From an uncultured Acholeplasmatales bacterium (GTDB taxonomy: Bacteria > Bacillota_I > Bacilli_A > ML615J-28 > CAG-698), in assembly GCA_937877075.1 (NCBI GenBank), contig CALEGD010000065.1:1-64000 (forward strand): DNA of 64,000 nt. The letters run 5' to 3'. The first letter of the stretch is position 1. The number at the start of each line of letters is the position of its first letter. Below are positions 54,478 to 64,000 of this stretch, piece by piece. Made by a program: the position numbers and the translations under genes. A model generated the notes under the pieces. The model had not been told where the DNA came from. It made no database searches and was given only the letters and a program-made list of their open reading frames with translations.

Positions 54478-54849
54478 TCATACTAGGTCAAATTTTAAAT
54501 GAATTGCATTTTCGTATGGAAGTATATAGGAAGTTCCATCTTGAAAAAAGGACTTAAGAAAGTACGATCCATTTCCATCCTCTATTGGTTAAACCATTAC
54601 CGGATTAAGTGGATAGATTGCTTTGAGTTTATATGTTTCACTATCATACATTGGATAAACAAACGTATTATCATTTAATAATGGTAGTGAGATAGTTTTA
54701 TATAAGAACTGATAAGGAATCATTAATGGGTTAGGTCTATATTTCAAAAGAAAAGCGATGGGTCCAGTCTTTTCTGTCTGTTCGCTATAATGGTGTTTTA
54801 AGGGATCTACAATAATATCCATGCATAATAAAACGACCTGTAGCTCCAC
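54478..54849 (-). pseudogene. Phage portal protein fragment
   Basis: The frame encodes IAFLLKYRPNPLMIPYQF and YKTISLPLLNDNTFVYPMYD, the N-terminal domain of tailed-phage portal proteins, and then PLNPVMV. A TAA follows, after which the same frame continues with PIEDGNGSYFLKSFFQDG and YILPYENAIHLKFDLV, exactly as a portal protein would. Both ends are truncated, so this is about 120 of some 400 codons with one nonsense change. No other phage structural gene is seen nearby. Confidence 0.7.
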
Positions 54850-54925
54850 ATGAGCAATTACAAGTCGAAAAACCTATTGAATAATAAGTTGTTAATCAGA
54901 CATATTGATTATTGTATATTCCGGT

Positions 54926-54960
54926 CAAAAAAAAACAACCATATTTATTAGATATAGTTG
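54926..54960 (-). terminator. Terminator of the BspA-like gene
   Basis: CAACCATAT and ATATAGTTG form a stem with one mismatch and a seven-base loop; T9 follows on the minus strand. Confidence 0.7.
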
Positions 54961-54979
54961 CTTTTTTGATTCTTATTTT

Positions 54980-57900
54980 TTAGAATCCATAAATGATGCT
55001 TGAATAATTTCTCCACACATTTGTATTCTTATACGTGAATAAGCTAGATGTCGGAACATAGATCGTTAGTGAATAAGTATTATCCAAAGCATATGAATCT
55101 AGGGTTGGAGGAGTTGTGTTATATAGTCTTAAGCTGAAGTTGTTACAATAACTAAATGCAAAGGCATCTATTCTAGTAACATTATTCAAAATTACTTGGT
55201 TAAGTAAGGCACAATCATAGAAAGCACCATAGGCTATAGCTCCGCCATTCACAGTGACTTTTCTTAGTCCACTAGGTAAATAGAAAGTGGCAATCATGCC
55301 AACATGATTTCTTTGCCTTGCACCAATACTACCCTGGTATTGTTCAGTACCAAATAGATATCCTAAAAGCATTGCCGTTTCTCTGTTCTTCCCTAAGAAG
55401 GGCAAATTAACCTCAGTTAAACTGTTACAGCCACTAAATATATAATCCGATATATTATTAACAGAGTTTGGAATATTTACCGATTTTAAAGATGAACATC
55501 CCATAAAAGCATACTCTTCGATATCTGTTAGACTTGACGGCATCGCAATCGAAATTAAGTTGTTGCAATCTTTAAAGGCATATTTTCCAATAGTCAATAC
55601 ACCATCAGGAATGTTATAAGTAGTATCTGTTCTTCCTATTGGATATAATATTAGCTTTGTGCCAGATTTGTCATATAAGATGCCATCGATACTTGAAAAG
55701 TAATTATTTCCGGAAGCTACAACAATCTCTGCTATATTTCTATAATTTCTAAAGGAATACTCTGTGATTGTAGTTACTCCAGATAATAATTCAACTCTAA
55801 TAACCCTATTATTAAAGGCATAATGATCGATACTGCTTACAGTCGAGGGGATAGTAATGTCAGTTGAATTACCAGTGTATTGGATGAGTTTGCCATTTTG
55901 AATAGCAAATCCATTACTATTAATAATTGTTTTTGAAAATATTGAAAAAGAATAACTTACCCAGCCTGTTGCTGACTTATAGCTTGATAATTGTAGCGAA
56001 GGCACATAAAATCTACGACCACTGCCATTATTCGTAAAAGCACCTGTTCCTAATACGGGTGGAGTTGTACCATTAAGAAAAACAGTGGCCAAGTCAGTAC
56101 AATTACTGAAGGCATTATCACCGATACTACTGATACTTGACGGTACAGTTATTGATAATAAGCTACTACAACCAGCAAATGCATTATTGCTGATAGTCGT
56201 AATGCCATTAGGAATAACGATACTATTCAAATTGCTACAACCACTAAAAGCGTAACTACCGATATTAGTCACATTTTTGATGGTTATTTCATTAATCATT
56301 ACGCAATTTGAGAAAGCGCCATAATTAAGAGAATTACCAGTTATATTTACTTTAACCAAACCACTTGGTATATAATATTTAATTGAAGAACCATTATATA
56401 CTTGTGTTGCTTCAGTTGAGCCAGAATAACTAGTTGTTCCAAAAATATATCCAAATAGCGCACTTGCGTTTGTTGCTTCTTTACTCTCACCAACAAATGG
56501 TAAAGTCATTTCTTCTAAACCACTGCAACCACTAAAGGCATTACTACTAATGCTTACAACATTTGCAGGAATATTGATTGAATTTAAACTAGTACAGCCA
56601 TTAAATGCATAAGAGCCGATTCTGTTTAAACCATCGCTTAGAGCAATAGCTGTTAGGCCAGTACATCCAGAAAACAGATAATCGCTTAATGCAATAACAC
56701 CGGAAGGAATTTCCAATACCGATAATTTTCTACAGCCAGCAAATGCATAAGAGCCAATACTTGTTAGATTTGCAGGAAGTGCTATAAATTCAAGTTCTAG
56801 GCAATCGTTAAAAGCATAATTTCCGATGCTTTGAAGTTGACTATCTTCTTCAAAAACTACACTTTCTAAATTACTGCAACCCTTAAATGCATAATCATCA
56901 ATCTTGGTAATTGAAGCAGGGATGGTTACACTAGTGAGATGATAATCAAAGGCATATGCGCCTATTTGTGTTACTGAGTCTGGAATCGTCACTTCATTTA
57001 AAGATCCATGATATTGAATCAATCTACCATCTTGAATGGCAAAACCATTTTCATCAATTATTGATTCAGAATAGATATTACTTAAATAATTTTTCCAGTT
57101 ATCTGCTCCTTGATAGGATGATAAACTTTCTAAGGGAACATATAACTTTACGCTTAAATTGCTTTCGAAAGCGCCATACTCTAATACTGGAGGAGTAAGT
57201 GGCTTCAGTATAACTGTTCTGAGATTATCAGAAAACTTGAAAGCATAATAACCAATATTTGTAACATTTGTTGGGATAATTATTGACTCAAGTCCATCAC
57301 AATTAGAGAAAGCATAATCATCGATAATACTTAGTTCGCTATTAGGGTCAAAATAAACATTTCTTAGATTAGTATTGCCGTTGAAAGCATATTGACCAAT
57401 CTTGGTTACAGTTGTTGGAATAACTATCGATTCTAAATCCAGGCAGCCATAAAAGGCATAATTTCCAATCAGTTCAAGTTGACTGTTTTCTAAAAATTCT
57501 ACATTACTTAGATTAATACAGTCCCTAAAAGCATTATTATCAAGTTCTATCACCGTATCCGGTATAGTAATATTTTCTAAACTGTCTCTAAAAGCATAGG
57601 CTCCAATTTTCGAAACAGCATTAGGGATAGTAATATCGACTAAATCACCAAGATATTGAACGAGCAATCCCTCTTGGATTGCAAAGCCATTCTCATCAAT
57701 GATTGCTTGCGAATGAATTATGTTTTTATAATTACTCCAAGGGTATTTTGCTTGGTAACTTTGTAATGCTTTTGCAGGCACATAGATTTTTAAACCAATA
57801 TTGTTATTTTTAAAAGCCTCAATCATCTCCGGAGGGGTAGGATTATTGCTGTAAACATATGTTAGATCAAGGCATTTATCAAAGGCAGCTCTTCCAATAT

Positions 57901-60900
57901 TTGTAGTTGTTTGGGGGATTGTAATTGACATTAGTTTATTACAATTATAAAAAGCAGCTTCGCCGATATTTTCCATATTGTTAATAACAATTTCTTCAAT
58001 CATTGAACAATTATAAAACGCACCGTAGTTTAGTTTGCTTCCAGTAATTTCTACCTTCTTTATACTTTGGGGAATATAATAGGAAGTACTTGAATCACTA
58101 GAATAATATTGGGCGATATTGATAGCATTTGGATAAGAATATTTTCCAAATATATAACCAAATAAAGCAGAAGGACCCGTAGCATCTAAAGATGCCCCAA
58201 CAAAAGGCAGTGTTAAATCAATAAGATTACCACAACTACTTAAAGCATTTTGGCCTATTGTTTCGACGGAGTCAGGTATTATTAAAGAACTTAAACCAAG
58301 ACAATTATTAAAAGCATTATTTCCAATACTAGTTAGACTTTCTGGTAATTGAATTGAAGTAAGACTAGTGCAGCCATTAAATGTATACTCGCCAATGCTA
58401 GTTACACCGGAAGGGATGGTTAGTGTGACGAGGCTAATACAATTAGAAAATAAACTGTCTTCTAATTTTTCTAATTGCGAATTTTCTTCAAGATTTGTAT
58501 TTACAAGATTACTACAATACGCAAATGCAAAGTCACCTAGATACCAAAGCTTATTGTTTTCCTCAAAACTTACAGTTTCTAATTTACTACAACCAGAAAA
58601 AGCATTATCATAAATAATCATTACTTCTTCAGGAATATTTATTGAAATTAGATTGCTGCAATTTGCGAGAGCAGAATAATAAATACCGATGGTTTCAGGC
58701 TTCAAAGTAGCGGACTCTAAGGTTTTACCAACAGTCCCCATGAGCCAATTACCTAAATATTTTAAGTTATTATCATAAATTTCATAGATGATTTTATTGG
58801 AGTTATAAAAAGCATTCTGACTAATGCTAGTAACTCCATCAGGAATACTAATTGATTCCAGATTTGTACAGTAAGAAAATACATTATCACCGAGATAGTT
58901 TAATTTACTATTTTCACTTATGATAACAGTAACTAATTTGGAGCAACCAGAGAATGTAGAACCATAGAGAGAAGTTATACCATCGGGGATGGTAATTGAT
59001 AAAAGACTTGTACAATTTTCAAAGGCATTAAAGCCGATAGTTATTAGCTCACTATCTTCTGCCATGTTTACATTTTGTAGTTTGCTGCAACTAGCAAATG
59101 CGGAATCGCCTATATTTACCACTGATTTTGGAATCGTAATTGAGACAAGATTATTACAATTATAAAATGCTTTTTCGCCAATACTAGTTAATTCTGTAGG
59201 AATTGTAATTGAAGTTAAAGTAGAACAATTATAAAAAGCTCCATAATTAATTGATCCACCAGTGATGACAACATTGCGTAAATTTGCTGGAATGTAATAG
59301 GTCATTTTAGAATAGCTTGCATAAAATTGGTCAGTAGTGATACTTCCAGTATAGAAGGTTTGGCCAAAAATATATCCAAATAGCCTCTCACTAGCCTGAG
59401 TTGTTTTTCCAGCGCCAACAAAAGGTAGTACCATTTCCGTTAAGCCACTACAACCAGCAAAGGCTCCATCGCCAATTTTGCTTACTTTATCAGAGATATT
59501 TACAGAAGTAAGGTTCTTACAACCATAAAAAGCATTGCTTGCTATTTGGCCATCTTTAATAGTAACCTTCTTTAATGATGAAGGAACATAATTTGCATTA
59601 GTACCATAACTAGTTGCACCAAAGATAAAACCAAAATGATTGTTACTGCTACTAATGCTTTCACCAACAAAAGGTAAGGTTATTTCTTCTAAGCTAGTAC
59701 ATCCAGAGAAGGCCCCACTACCAATACTCAGCACAGTGTCAGGAATAACAACTGAAGTGATATTACTGCAATTAGCGAAGGCATTATCATAGATACCAAT
59801 AGTATTATATTTAAAATTTATATTTGTAATAGTAGTGTTTACAGTGTCTATTAACCAGTTTCCTAAATATTTTAAGTTTCCGTCATAGACCTGATACTCC
59901 AATTTGCTATTATTAAACGCATCACGCCCAATTGAAGTTACGCTTTCTGGCATATTTAGTGAAGTCAAACTAGTACAGTTATAGAATGCCTTATCACCGA
60001 TACTAGTAACTTCAGGAAGAGTAATCGAGTTCAAATTTCTGCAATTAGAGAAAGCTCCATATTTTATTTCGCCACCGGTGATTGTAACCTTTGTTAATTT
60101 CGAAGGTAAATTAAAGATTACCTTACCAGTTTCTGAATAATACTGCTCTACTGCTATACTTCCAGTAAAGGAAGTGTTCCCAAAGATGTTTCCGAATAAG
60201 GCTAAGTCTGGGGAAGCATTAATTCTAGTGCCGACAAAAGGCAGCGTCATTTCTGTTAAGTTTTCGCAACCTCTAAAGGCATTTCTGCCGATACTTGTTA
60301 CACTATCAGGAATAACCACAGTTGTTAGATTGTTGCAGCCAGAAAATGCCGATTCTGGTATCGTAGTCCCGCCGGTAACAGTCATTGTTTTTATTTTAGA
60401 ACAGATATTTGAACCAAATAAATTAGCTGCAGTCGTATACAAATAAGGTACTGTAATAGCTTCGATACTATTACAATTATAAAGAATAGAATTCCCCATT
60501 TTAGTTATACTATCAGGAAATACAATCTCCTCAATACTGATACAAAACGCAAAGGCGTAATCTTCTACTTCTGTAACTGACATTAAATTTACAGTCTTAA
60601 TATTTATACAATTGAAAAACGCACCATAATTTACTATTCCACCTGTAATCGTAACTGTATCCAATCCGGAAGGAATATAATAGGTTGCATTATAACTTTG
60701 GGGATAAGCTGGGTTATAGTAATAGAATTGTTTCGCTGAATAACTACCTTCATAGTATGTTGTCCCAAAAATATAACCAAATAAAGAATTGGTTTGGGAG
60801 GTAATTTTTCCACTTCCAATAAAAGGTAATGTCATTTCGGTCAAGCCACGACACCCGCTAAAGGCTGAACTGCCGATGCTTGTAACGCTATCAGGAATCA

Positions 60901-63490
60901 CTAGTTTAGATAAACCAATACATCCTGAAAAAGCATTAGCACCGATAATTTTCAAACTACTATTGAAGATTACAGATTTTAGACCTGTACATCCCATAAA
61001 TGTCGAGTCACCAAGACTGCTTAAATTATCTGGTAATCTAACTGACGTTAAGGAAGAGCAACCCATAAAAGCTGAGTCGCCGATTAGAGTTATGCTATTA
61101 GGCATATTTATAGTAGTAAGAATAGCACAATTTCTAAACGCATAGGCCTTAATTTCAGTAACATTTGAAGGTATTCTATAAGAACCAGTTTTACCTGCAG
61201 GATAATGTATTAAGCTCGTTTCAGATTTATTAAATAGCACTCCGTTAATATCGGTATAGTTTTCATTTTCTTTATCTACATTGATATTTAATAAATTAGT
61301 ACAATTATAAAATGTATTCTCATCAATATTACTAACAGTATCCGGGATAGTAATTAATTCTAAACTTGAACAATTATAAAAACTTCCTGGTTTTAAGTCT
61401 CCACCTGTTATAGTGACAGTAGTTAAACTCAAAGGAAGATAATAAATTGTATATTTGTGCGAATAATATTGGCTTGCCATATAACTGCCTTCAAAGAAGG
61501 AATTGCCAAATAGATAACCAAATAAGGCATCGCTTTCGACTGCATCAATACTAGCCCCAATAAATGGTAAAGTAATTTCAGTTAAAGCTGTACAACTAGC
61601 GAAAGTATTCTTTCCAATTGTTTGTACAGAATCAGGAATGACAATAGAGGTTAGTTTCTTACAATTCCAAAAGGCATTATCACCGATATAAACGATACTT
61701 GATGGTAAGCTTATACTTTCAATATCGGTATTCATAAAGCCATTATGATCTATACCAATAACCGGTTTTCCACTATAAAATTCAGGAATAACTATATTTT
61801 TAGATTCTTCATTCCCCGCAGATACATAATATACATCATCTACAAGAATGTAATTCAAACCAAAGGTTGCTTGTTCATCACTAAACCATTTCGCATAGAA
61901 TACTTTATCGCCTTTGCTGTCTTGAGGAATAGAGAATATTGCCTGACCTTCAAAATCAATATTATCATACCAACCAGCAAAAGTATTAGTACCCTTGGTG
62001 GGATCTCTCAACTCTATTTCGTCGTCAACATTATAAGATTCAGGATTAAATTGATCATTTAGACCACCATTAAGATTATAGGTAATGGAATATTCTTTTG
62101 GTGTCCATTTTGCCTGCAAGTTTAGAGCGTGAGAAGGCATATTAAATGTATATTCCATCTCAGTTGAAAGTAAATATTCACCATCATACCAACCAAGAAA
62201 AGAATATTCGTCTTTTAAATTGCTATCAGTTGTAGTTTCAGCAATAACAGTAACTGGGGAATCAAAATCAAAACTTGCATTTGTTCCACCATTGTTGAAA
62301 CTAATTTCTCCAGAGCGTTCATTGTTTTTTGTAAGAGTTACTTCATACTCATTTATTGTATATACTGCCTTGAGGTTTGCGTTTTCGGTATTATGCCAGA
62401 AAGATAAACCTCTTCCTTCCTCATCAGTATATTGAATTTCATTTTGATACCATCCTGTAAAGGTATGTCCTTCTTTCCTTGGCACAGGCAATTCATATGC
62501 ATCATTATATCTGATGGCCTTTGTTGCTTGACTTACATTTCCGCCATCAGGGTCTAAAGTAATGTTGTATTCATTTGCGATAGGACTAACCTTTATCTTC
62601 AATCCATCCCTAGCTAGGAATTCAGAAGGTTCTTCTATAATTTGATATGAACCCGAAGCTAAATAAGCCCATTTAAAATCAGAATAGCCTAAGTTTGCTT
62701 TGTATTCAAACTCTGGAACACTTAAATAGCTATCGGTTGCATAGTGATGAGTTATGATAAACTCACCATTCTGATCATAATAAGAAACTAAGAAAGTGCT
62801 TTTTTGTTCTATCGTTAATCTAATACTTTTAGATTCTTCTGGCAGAAAAATATAATAAACTTTTCTTTGTCCAGGACTTATTTCTATTACAGTATTAGAA
62901 ACTTGATTTTTCCCATCTTTATCTTCACATAAATCCCATCTCCTAGAAGAACTGATATAGTCTGCTAAACTGATAGATTTAGTATTATATGGAACTCTTA
63001 AATATAACTCATCCGAGAAATTTGATACATTTAAGATTTTTACCATTCCATTTGATATTGACAGATTCGAAGCGATGTAAGATTTGCTTTCTTGAGTAAA
63101 GTAATCTTTATCTTCTGAATAAAAAGGTACTTGTTCGCCACTGCCTCCATTTCCAGTTTTGTAAATCTGAGTCATTCCCATCATGCTAAAGGTAAGGACG
63201 CCATCCTTAACTGTGCCACTCATGAGTTCTTCTTCTTCGCCAAACACTTCAGAATAGAGGGTTATTTTATCTCCATTTAATTCAAATCTACCTCCCATTC
63301 CGTCATTGTCGGTCCACTTGTTTCCACTTTTAAGTTCAAACCAAGATTCTTCATTTTTGAATTCGCCATCATATTGATAATATTTTCCAGAAATGCCTCC
63401 TCCTTGACATCCCGCTATCGGAAAGATTAACAAAGTAGCGATCAGAAAGAAGAATAGTTTAATAAACTTTCTCTTAACTGATTTCTTCAC
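54980..63490 (-). CDS. Giant BspA-like leucine-rich-repeat lipoprotein
   Basis: An exported lipoprotein of 2,836 residues. The signal peptide ends at FPIAGC; mature modules begin with a lipocalin-like GKYYQYDGEF segment, then InlB B-repeats (e.g. ITLDPDGGNVSQATKAIRYND and FTGWYQNE, about residues 325-550), then about 2,200 residues of LRR_5 repeats with the core SxVIPDSVTSIGxxAFxGCxxL. Eight copies of an inserted module ExTLPFVGxxxxxxxxALFGYIFG...YYIPxxLxxVTITGG occur among them, as well as three supra-repeats ending NGFAIQxGxLIQY. Such proteins often mediate adhesion to hosts, other microbes or polymers. The GTG is chosen because AAAGGAG lies seven bases upstream. Confidence 0.88.
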   Translation of the reverse strand: MKKSVKRKFIKLFFFLIATLLIFPIAGCQGGGISGKYYQYDGEFKNEESWFELKSGNKWTDNDGMGGRFELNGDKITLYSEVFGEEEELMSGTVKDGVLTFSMMGMTQIYKTGNGGSGEQVPFYSEDKDYFTQESKSYIASNLSISNGMVKILNVSNFSDELYLRVPYNTKSISLADYISSSRRWDLCEDKDGKNQVSNTVIEISPGQRKVYYIFLPEESKSIRLTIEQKSTFLVSYYDQNGEFIITHHYATDSYLSVPEFEYKANLGYSDFKWAYLASGSYQIIEEPSEFLARDGLKIKVSPIANEYNITLDPDGGNVSQATKAIRYNDAYELPVPRKEGHTFTGWYQNEIQYTDEEGRGLSFWHNTENANLKAVYTINEYEVTLTKNNERSGEISFNNGGTNASFDFDSPVTVIAETTTDSNLKDEYSFLGWYDGEYLLSTEMEYTFNMPSHALNLQAKWTPKEYSITYNLNGGLNDQFNPESYNVDDEIELRDPTKGTNTFAGWYDNIDFEGQAIFSIPQDSKGDKVFYAKWFSDEQATFGLNYILVDDVYYVSAGNEESKNIVIPEFYSGKPVIGIDHNGFMNTDIESISLPSSIVYIGDNAFWNCKKLTSIVIPDSVQTIGKNTFASCTALTEITLPFIGASIDAVESDALFGYLFGNSFFEGSYMASQYYSHKYTIYYLPLSLTTVTITGGDLKPGSFYNCSSLELITIPDTVSNIDENTFYNCTNLLNINVDKENENYTDINGVLFNKSETSLIHYPAGKTGSYRIPSNVTEIKAYAFRNCAILTTINMPNSITLIGDSAFMGCSSLTSVRLPDNLSSLGDSTFMGCTGLKSVIFNSSLKIIGANAFSGCIGLSKLVIPDSVTSIGSSAFSGCRGLTEMTLPFIGSGKITSQTNSLFGYIFGTTYYEGSYSAKQFYYYNPAYPQSYNATYYIPSGLDTVTITGGIVNYGAFFNCINIKTVNLMSVTEVEDYAFAFCISIEEIVFPDSITKMGNSILYNCNSIEAITVPYLYTTAANLFGSNICSKIKTMTVTGGTTIPESAFSGCNNLTTVVIPDSVTSIGRNAFRGCENLTEMTLPFVGTRINASPDLALFGNIFGNTSFTGSIAVEQYYSETGKVIFNLPSKLTKVTITGGEIKYGAFSNCRNLNSITLPEVTSIGDKAFYNCTSLTSLNMPESVTSIGRDAFNNSKLEYQVYDGNLKYLGNWLIDTVNTTITNINFKYNTIGIYDNAFANCSNITSVVIPDTVLSIGSGAFSGCTSLEEITLPFVGESISSSNNHFGFIFGATSYGTNANYVPSSLKKVTIKDGQIASNAFYGCKNLTSVNISDKVSKIGDGAFAGCSGLTEMVLPFVGAGKTTQASERLFGYIFGQTFYTGSITTDQFYASYSKMTYYIPANLRNVVITGGSINYGAFYNCSTLTSITIPTELTSIGEKAFYNCNNLVSITIPKSVVNIGDSAFASCSKLQNVNMAEDSELITIGFNAFENCTSLLSITIPDGITSLYGSTFSGCSKLVTVIISENSKLNYLGDNVFSYCTNLESISIPDGVTSISQNAFYNSNKIIYEIYDNNLKYLGNWLMGTVGKTLESATLKPETIGIYYSALANCSNLISINIPEEVMIIYDNAFSGCSKLETVSFEENNKLWYLGDFAFAYCSNLVNTNLEENSQLEKLEDSLFSNCISLVTLTIPSGVTSIGEYTFNGCTSLTSIQLPESLTSIGNNAFNNCLGLSSLIIPDSVETIGQNALSSCGNLIDLTLPFVGASLDATGPSALFGYIFGKYSYPNAINIAQYYSSDSSTSYYIPQSIKKVEITGSKLNYGAFYNCSMIEEIVINNMENIGEAAFYNCNKLMSITIPQTTTNIGRAAFDKCLDLTYVYSNNPTPPEMIEAFKNNNIGLKIYVPAKALQSYQAKYPWSNYKNIIHSQAIIDENGFAIQEGLLVQYLGDLVDITIPNAVSKIGAYAFRDSLENITIPDTVIELDNNAFRDCINLSNVEFLENSQLELIGNYAFYGCLDLESIVIPTTVTKIGQYAFNGNTNLRNVYFDPNSELSIIDDYAFSNCDGLESIIIPTNVTNIGYYAFKFSDNLRTVILKPLTPPVLEYGAFESNLSVKLYVPLESLSSYQGADNWKNYLSNIYSESIIDENGFAIQDGRLIQYHGSLNEVTIPDSVTQIGAYAFDYHLTSVTIPASITKIDDYAFKGCSNLESVVFEEDSQLQSIGNYAFNDCLELEFIALPANLTSIGSYAFAGCRKLSVLEIPSGVIALSDYLFSGCTGLTAIALSDGLNRIGSYAFNGCTSLNSINIPANVVSISSNAFSGCSGLEEMTLPFVGESKEATNASALFGYIFGTTSYSGSTEATQVYNGSSIKYYIPSGLVKVNITGNSLNYGAFSNCVMINEITIKNVTNIGSYAFSGCSNLNSIVIPNGITTISNNAFAGCSSLLSITVPSSISSIGDNAFSNCTDLATVFLNGTTPPVLGTGAFTNNGSGRRFYVPSLQLSSYKSATGWVSYSFSIFSKTIINSNGFAIQNGKLIQYTGNSTDITIPSTVSSIDHYAFNNRVIRVELLSGVTTITEYSFRNYRNIAEIVVASGNNYFSSIDGILYDKSGTKLILYPIGRTDTTYNIPDGVLTIGKYAFKDCNNLISIAMPSSLTDIEEYAFMGCSSLKSVNIPNSVNNISDYIFSGCNSLTEVNLPFLGKNRETAMLLGYLFGTEQYQGSIGARQRNHVGMIATFYLPSGLRKVTVNGGAIAYGAFYDCALLNQVILNNVTRIDAFAFSYCNNFSLRLYNTTPPTLDSYALDNTYSLTIYVPTSSLFTYKNTNVWRNYSSIIYGF

Positions 63491-63534
63491 GATTTTCTTC
63501 TCCTTTAATTTTAGAAATTGTAAAAACAACTATT

Positions 63535-63543
63535 ATTATACCA
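63535..63543 (-). promoter_or_regulatory. Extended -10 promoter of the BspA-like gene
   Basis: TGGTATAAT on the minus strand (TGn plus TATAAT), about 45 bases upstream of the GTG. No good -35 is seen, as expected for an extended -10. Confidence 0.5.
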
Positions 63544-63721
63544 TATCGTGTATTGGAAATTAAAGGAATATTTTAGCGAATTATGTCGAATGTTGTACTA
63601 TAGTAACAAAAAAATCAGAACTGTACTCTTCCCTGATTAGTTCATAATTAACCTAGCTCCTACTTGGTTATAAAGAGACAATGTTCTATAATTTATAATA
63701 CTGAAGTTTAGTGAGGTTTTT

Positions 63722-63928
63722 ATGAAAAATTACTGCTTGTTTCGCACTTTTATCGGATTAATCCCTCTTTAATTGCCATAGGTTTTGCATTAGGTTTTTA
63801 GTTGAGGGGATTTCTGCTTATCAAACACGAGCAATTCTTTTTGGAATTGCTTCTTTTTAGATGGATGTATAGGTCTATTAATCTGTATTTATATTATTAA
63901 AAAATCAAAAGGGTTAAGTTTTCCTTAG
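63722..63928 (+). pseudogene. Decayed small membrane protein gene
   Basis: An ATG opens MKNYCLFRTFIGL and stops. In other phases follow LIAIGFALGF-like hydrophobic residues, GISAYQTRAILFGIASF, and DGCIGLLICIYIIKKSKG to a TAG. At least two frameshifts are needed to join them into a two-helix protein. Family unknown. Confidence 0.4.
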
Positions 63929-63935
63929 CCCTTTT
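63907..63935 (+). terminator. Terminator at the right edge
   Basis: AAAAGGGTTAAG and CTTAGCCCTTTT form a 12-bp stem with one G-T pair, ending in TTTT on the plus strand. Confidence 0.65.
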
Positions 63936-64000
63936 CGCATAATAAAAGTTTATTTTAATTTTTGTTCCAAACGCATACTATTCTTTCTGATTAGTTTTGA

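Noticed and set aside
54980..63490. Periodic repeats resembling a CRISPR array
   Set aside because: The periodicity is that of leucine-rich-repeat codons in one long open frame; there are no identical short repeats with unique spacers.
1..64000. tRNA, rRNA, tmRNA and SRP RNA genes
   Set aside because: Reading both strands I saw no cloverleaf with a TTCGA-type T loop and no conserved rRNA string; a covariance search would be decisive.

Overview
The window is AT-rich bacterial DNA using the standard genetic code (TGA acts as a stop throughout) with strong AGGAGG-type ribosome binding sites. The large surface proteins end in a single membrane helix plus a short basic tail, with no LPXTG sorting signal, and the secreted binding proteins are lipoproteins. 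Together with the gene families present, this suggests a wall-less or wall-poor Mollicutes/Bacilli relative (Acholeplasma- or Izemoplasma-like). That placement is an inference; no ribosomal marker gene is present.

Layout. 1-3.9 kb: housekeeping genes (NAD(P)HX repair enzyme, oligoendopeptidase F, a YeaQ/GlsB-type membrane protein). 3.95-7.0 kb: an ORF-less group IIC intron sitting directly behind the terminator of a GH30 glycosidase gene, then the wreck of an RHS-repeat gene. 7.3-9.7 kb: a compact AmmeMemoRadiSam pair (Memo-AMMECR1 fusion plus radical SAM enzyme). 9.7-18.2 kb: acyl-ACP thioesterase, two zinc-ribbon membrane paralogues, a PadR/HAAS pair, a WG-repeat protein and an ABC exporter operon whose TetR-like regulator looks decayed. 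18.3-21.9 kb: Gfo/Idh/MocA oxidoreductase, ChrA-type transporter, methyltransferase.

22.0-48.2 kb is a large carbohydrate region. One operon encodes a GH63-like glycosidase, a glycosyltransferase, a SIS-domain sugar-phosphate isomerase and a ribokinase-family kinase; a mandelate-racemase-type enolase diverges from it. A second operon of about 17 kb runs leftward: sugar-binding lipoprotein, a giant lamin-tail/metallophosphoesterase surface protein, an Ig-like surface protein, a GH172 (DUF2961) enzyme, two ABC permeases, a MalK-type ATPase fused in one chain to a complete GH13_18 sugar phosphorylase, and a second lamin-tail surface protein. An AraC regulator, a second glycosyltransferase and an esterase lie upstream. 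The picture is surface capture of a glycan or glycoside, ABC import, and phosphorolysis at the inner face of the transporter. The ATPase-phosphorylase fusion is the most striking feature of the window.

48.6-54.9 kb is an accessory stretch: a Phd/RelE-type toxin-antitoxin pair, small membrane and hypothetical genes sharing a promoter-proximal repeat, frameshifted genes, an IS end and a phage portal-gene fragment. 55.0-63.5 kb is one gene for a 2,836-residue BspA-like lipoprotein with InlB-type repeats, leucine-rich repeats and eight copies of an inserted module. The right edge holds a decayed small membrane-protein gene.
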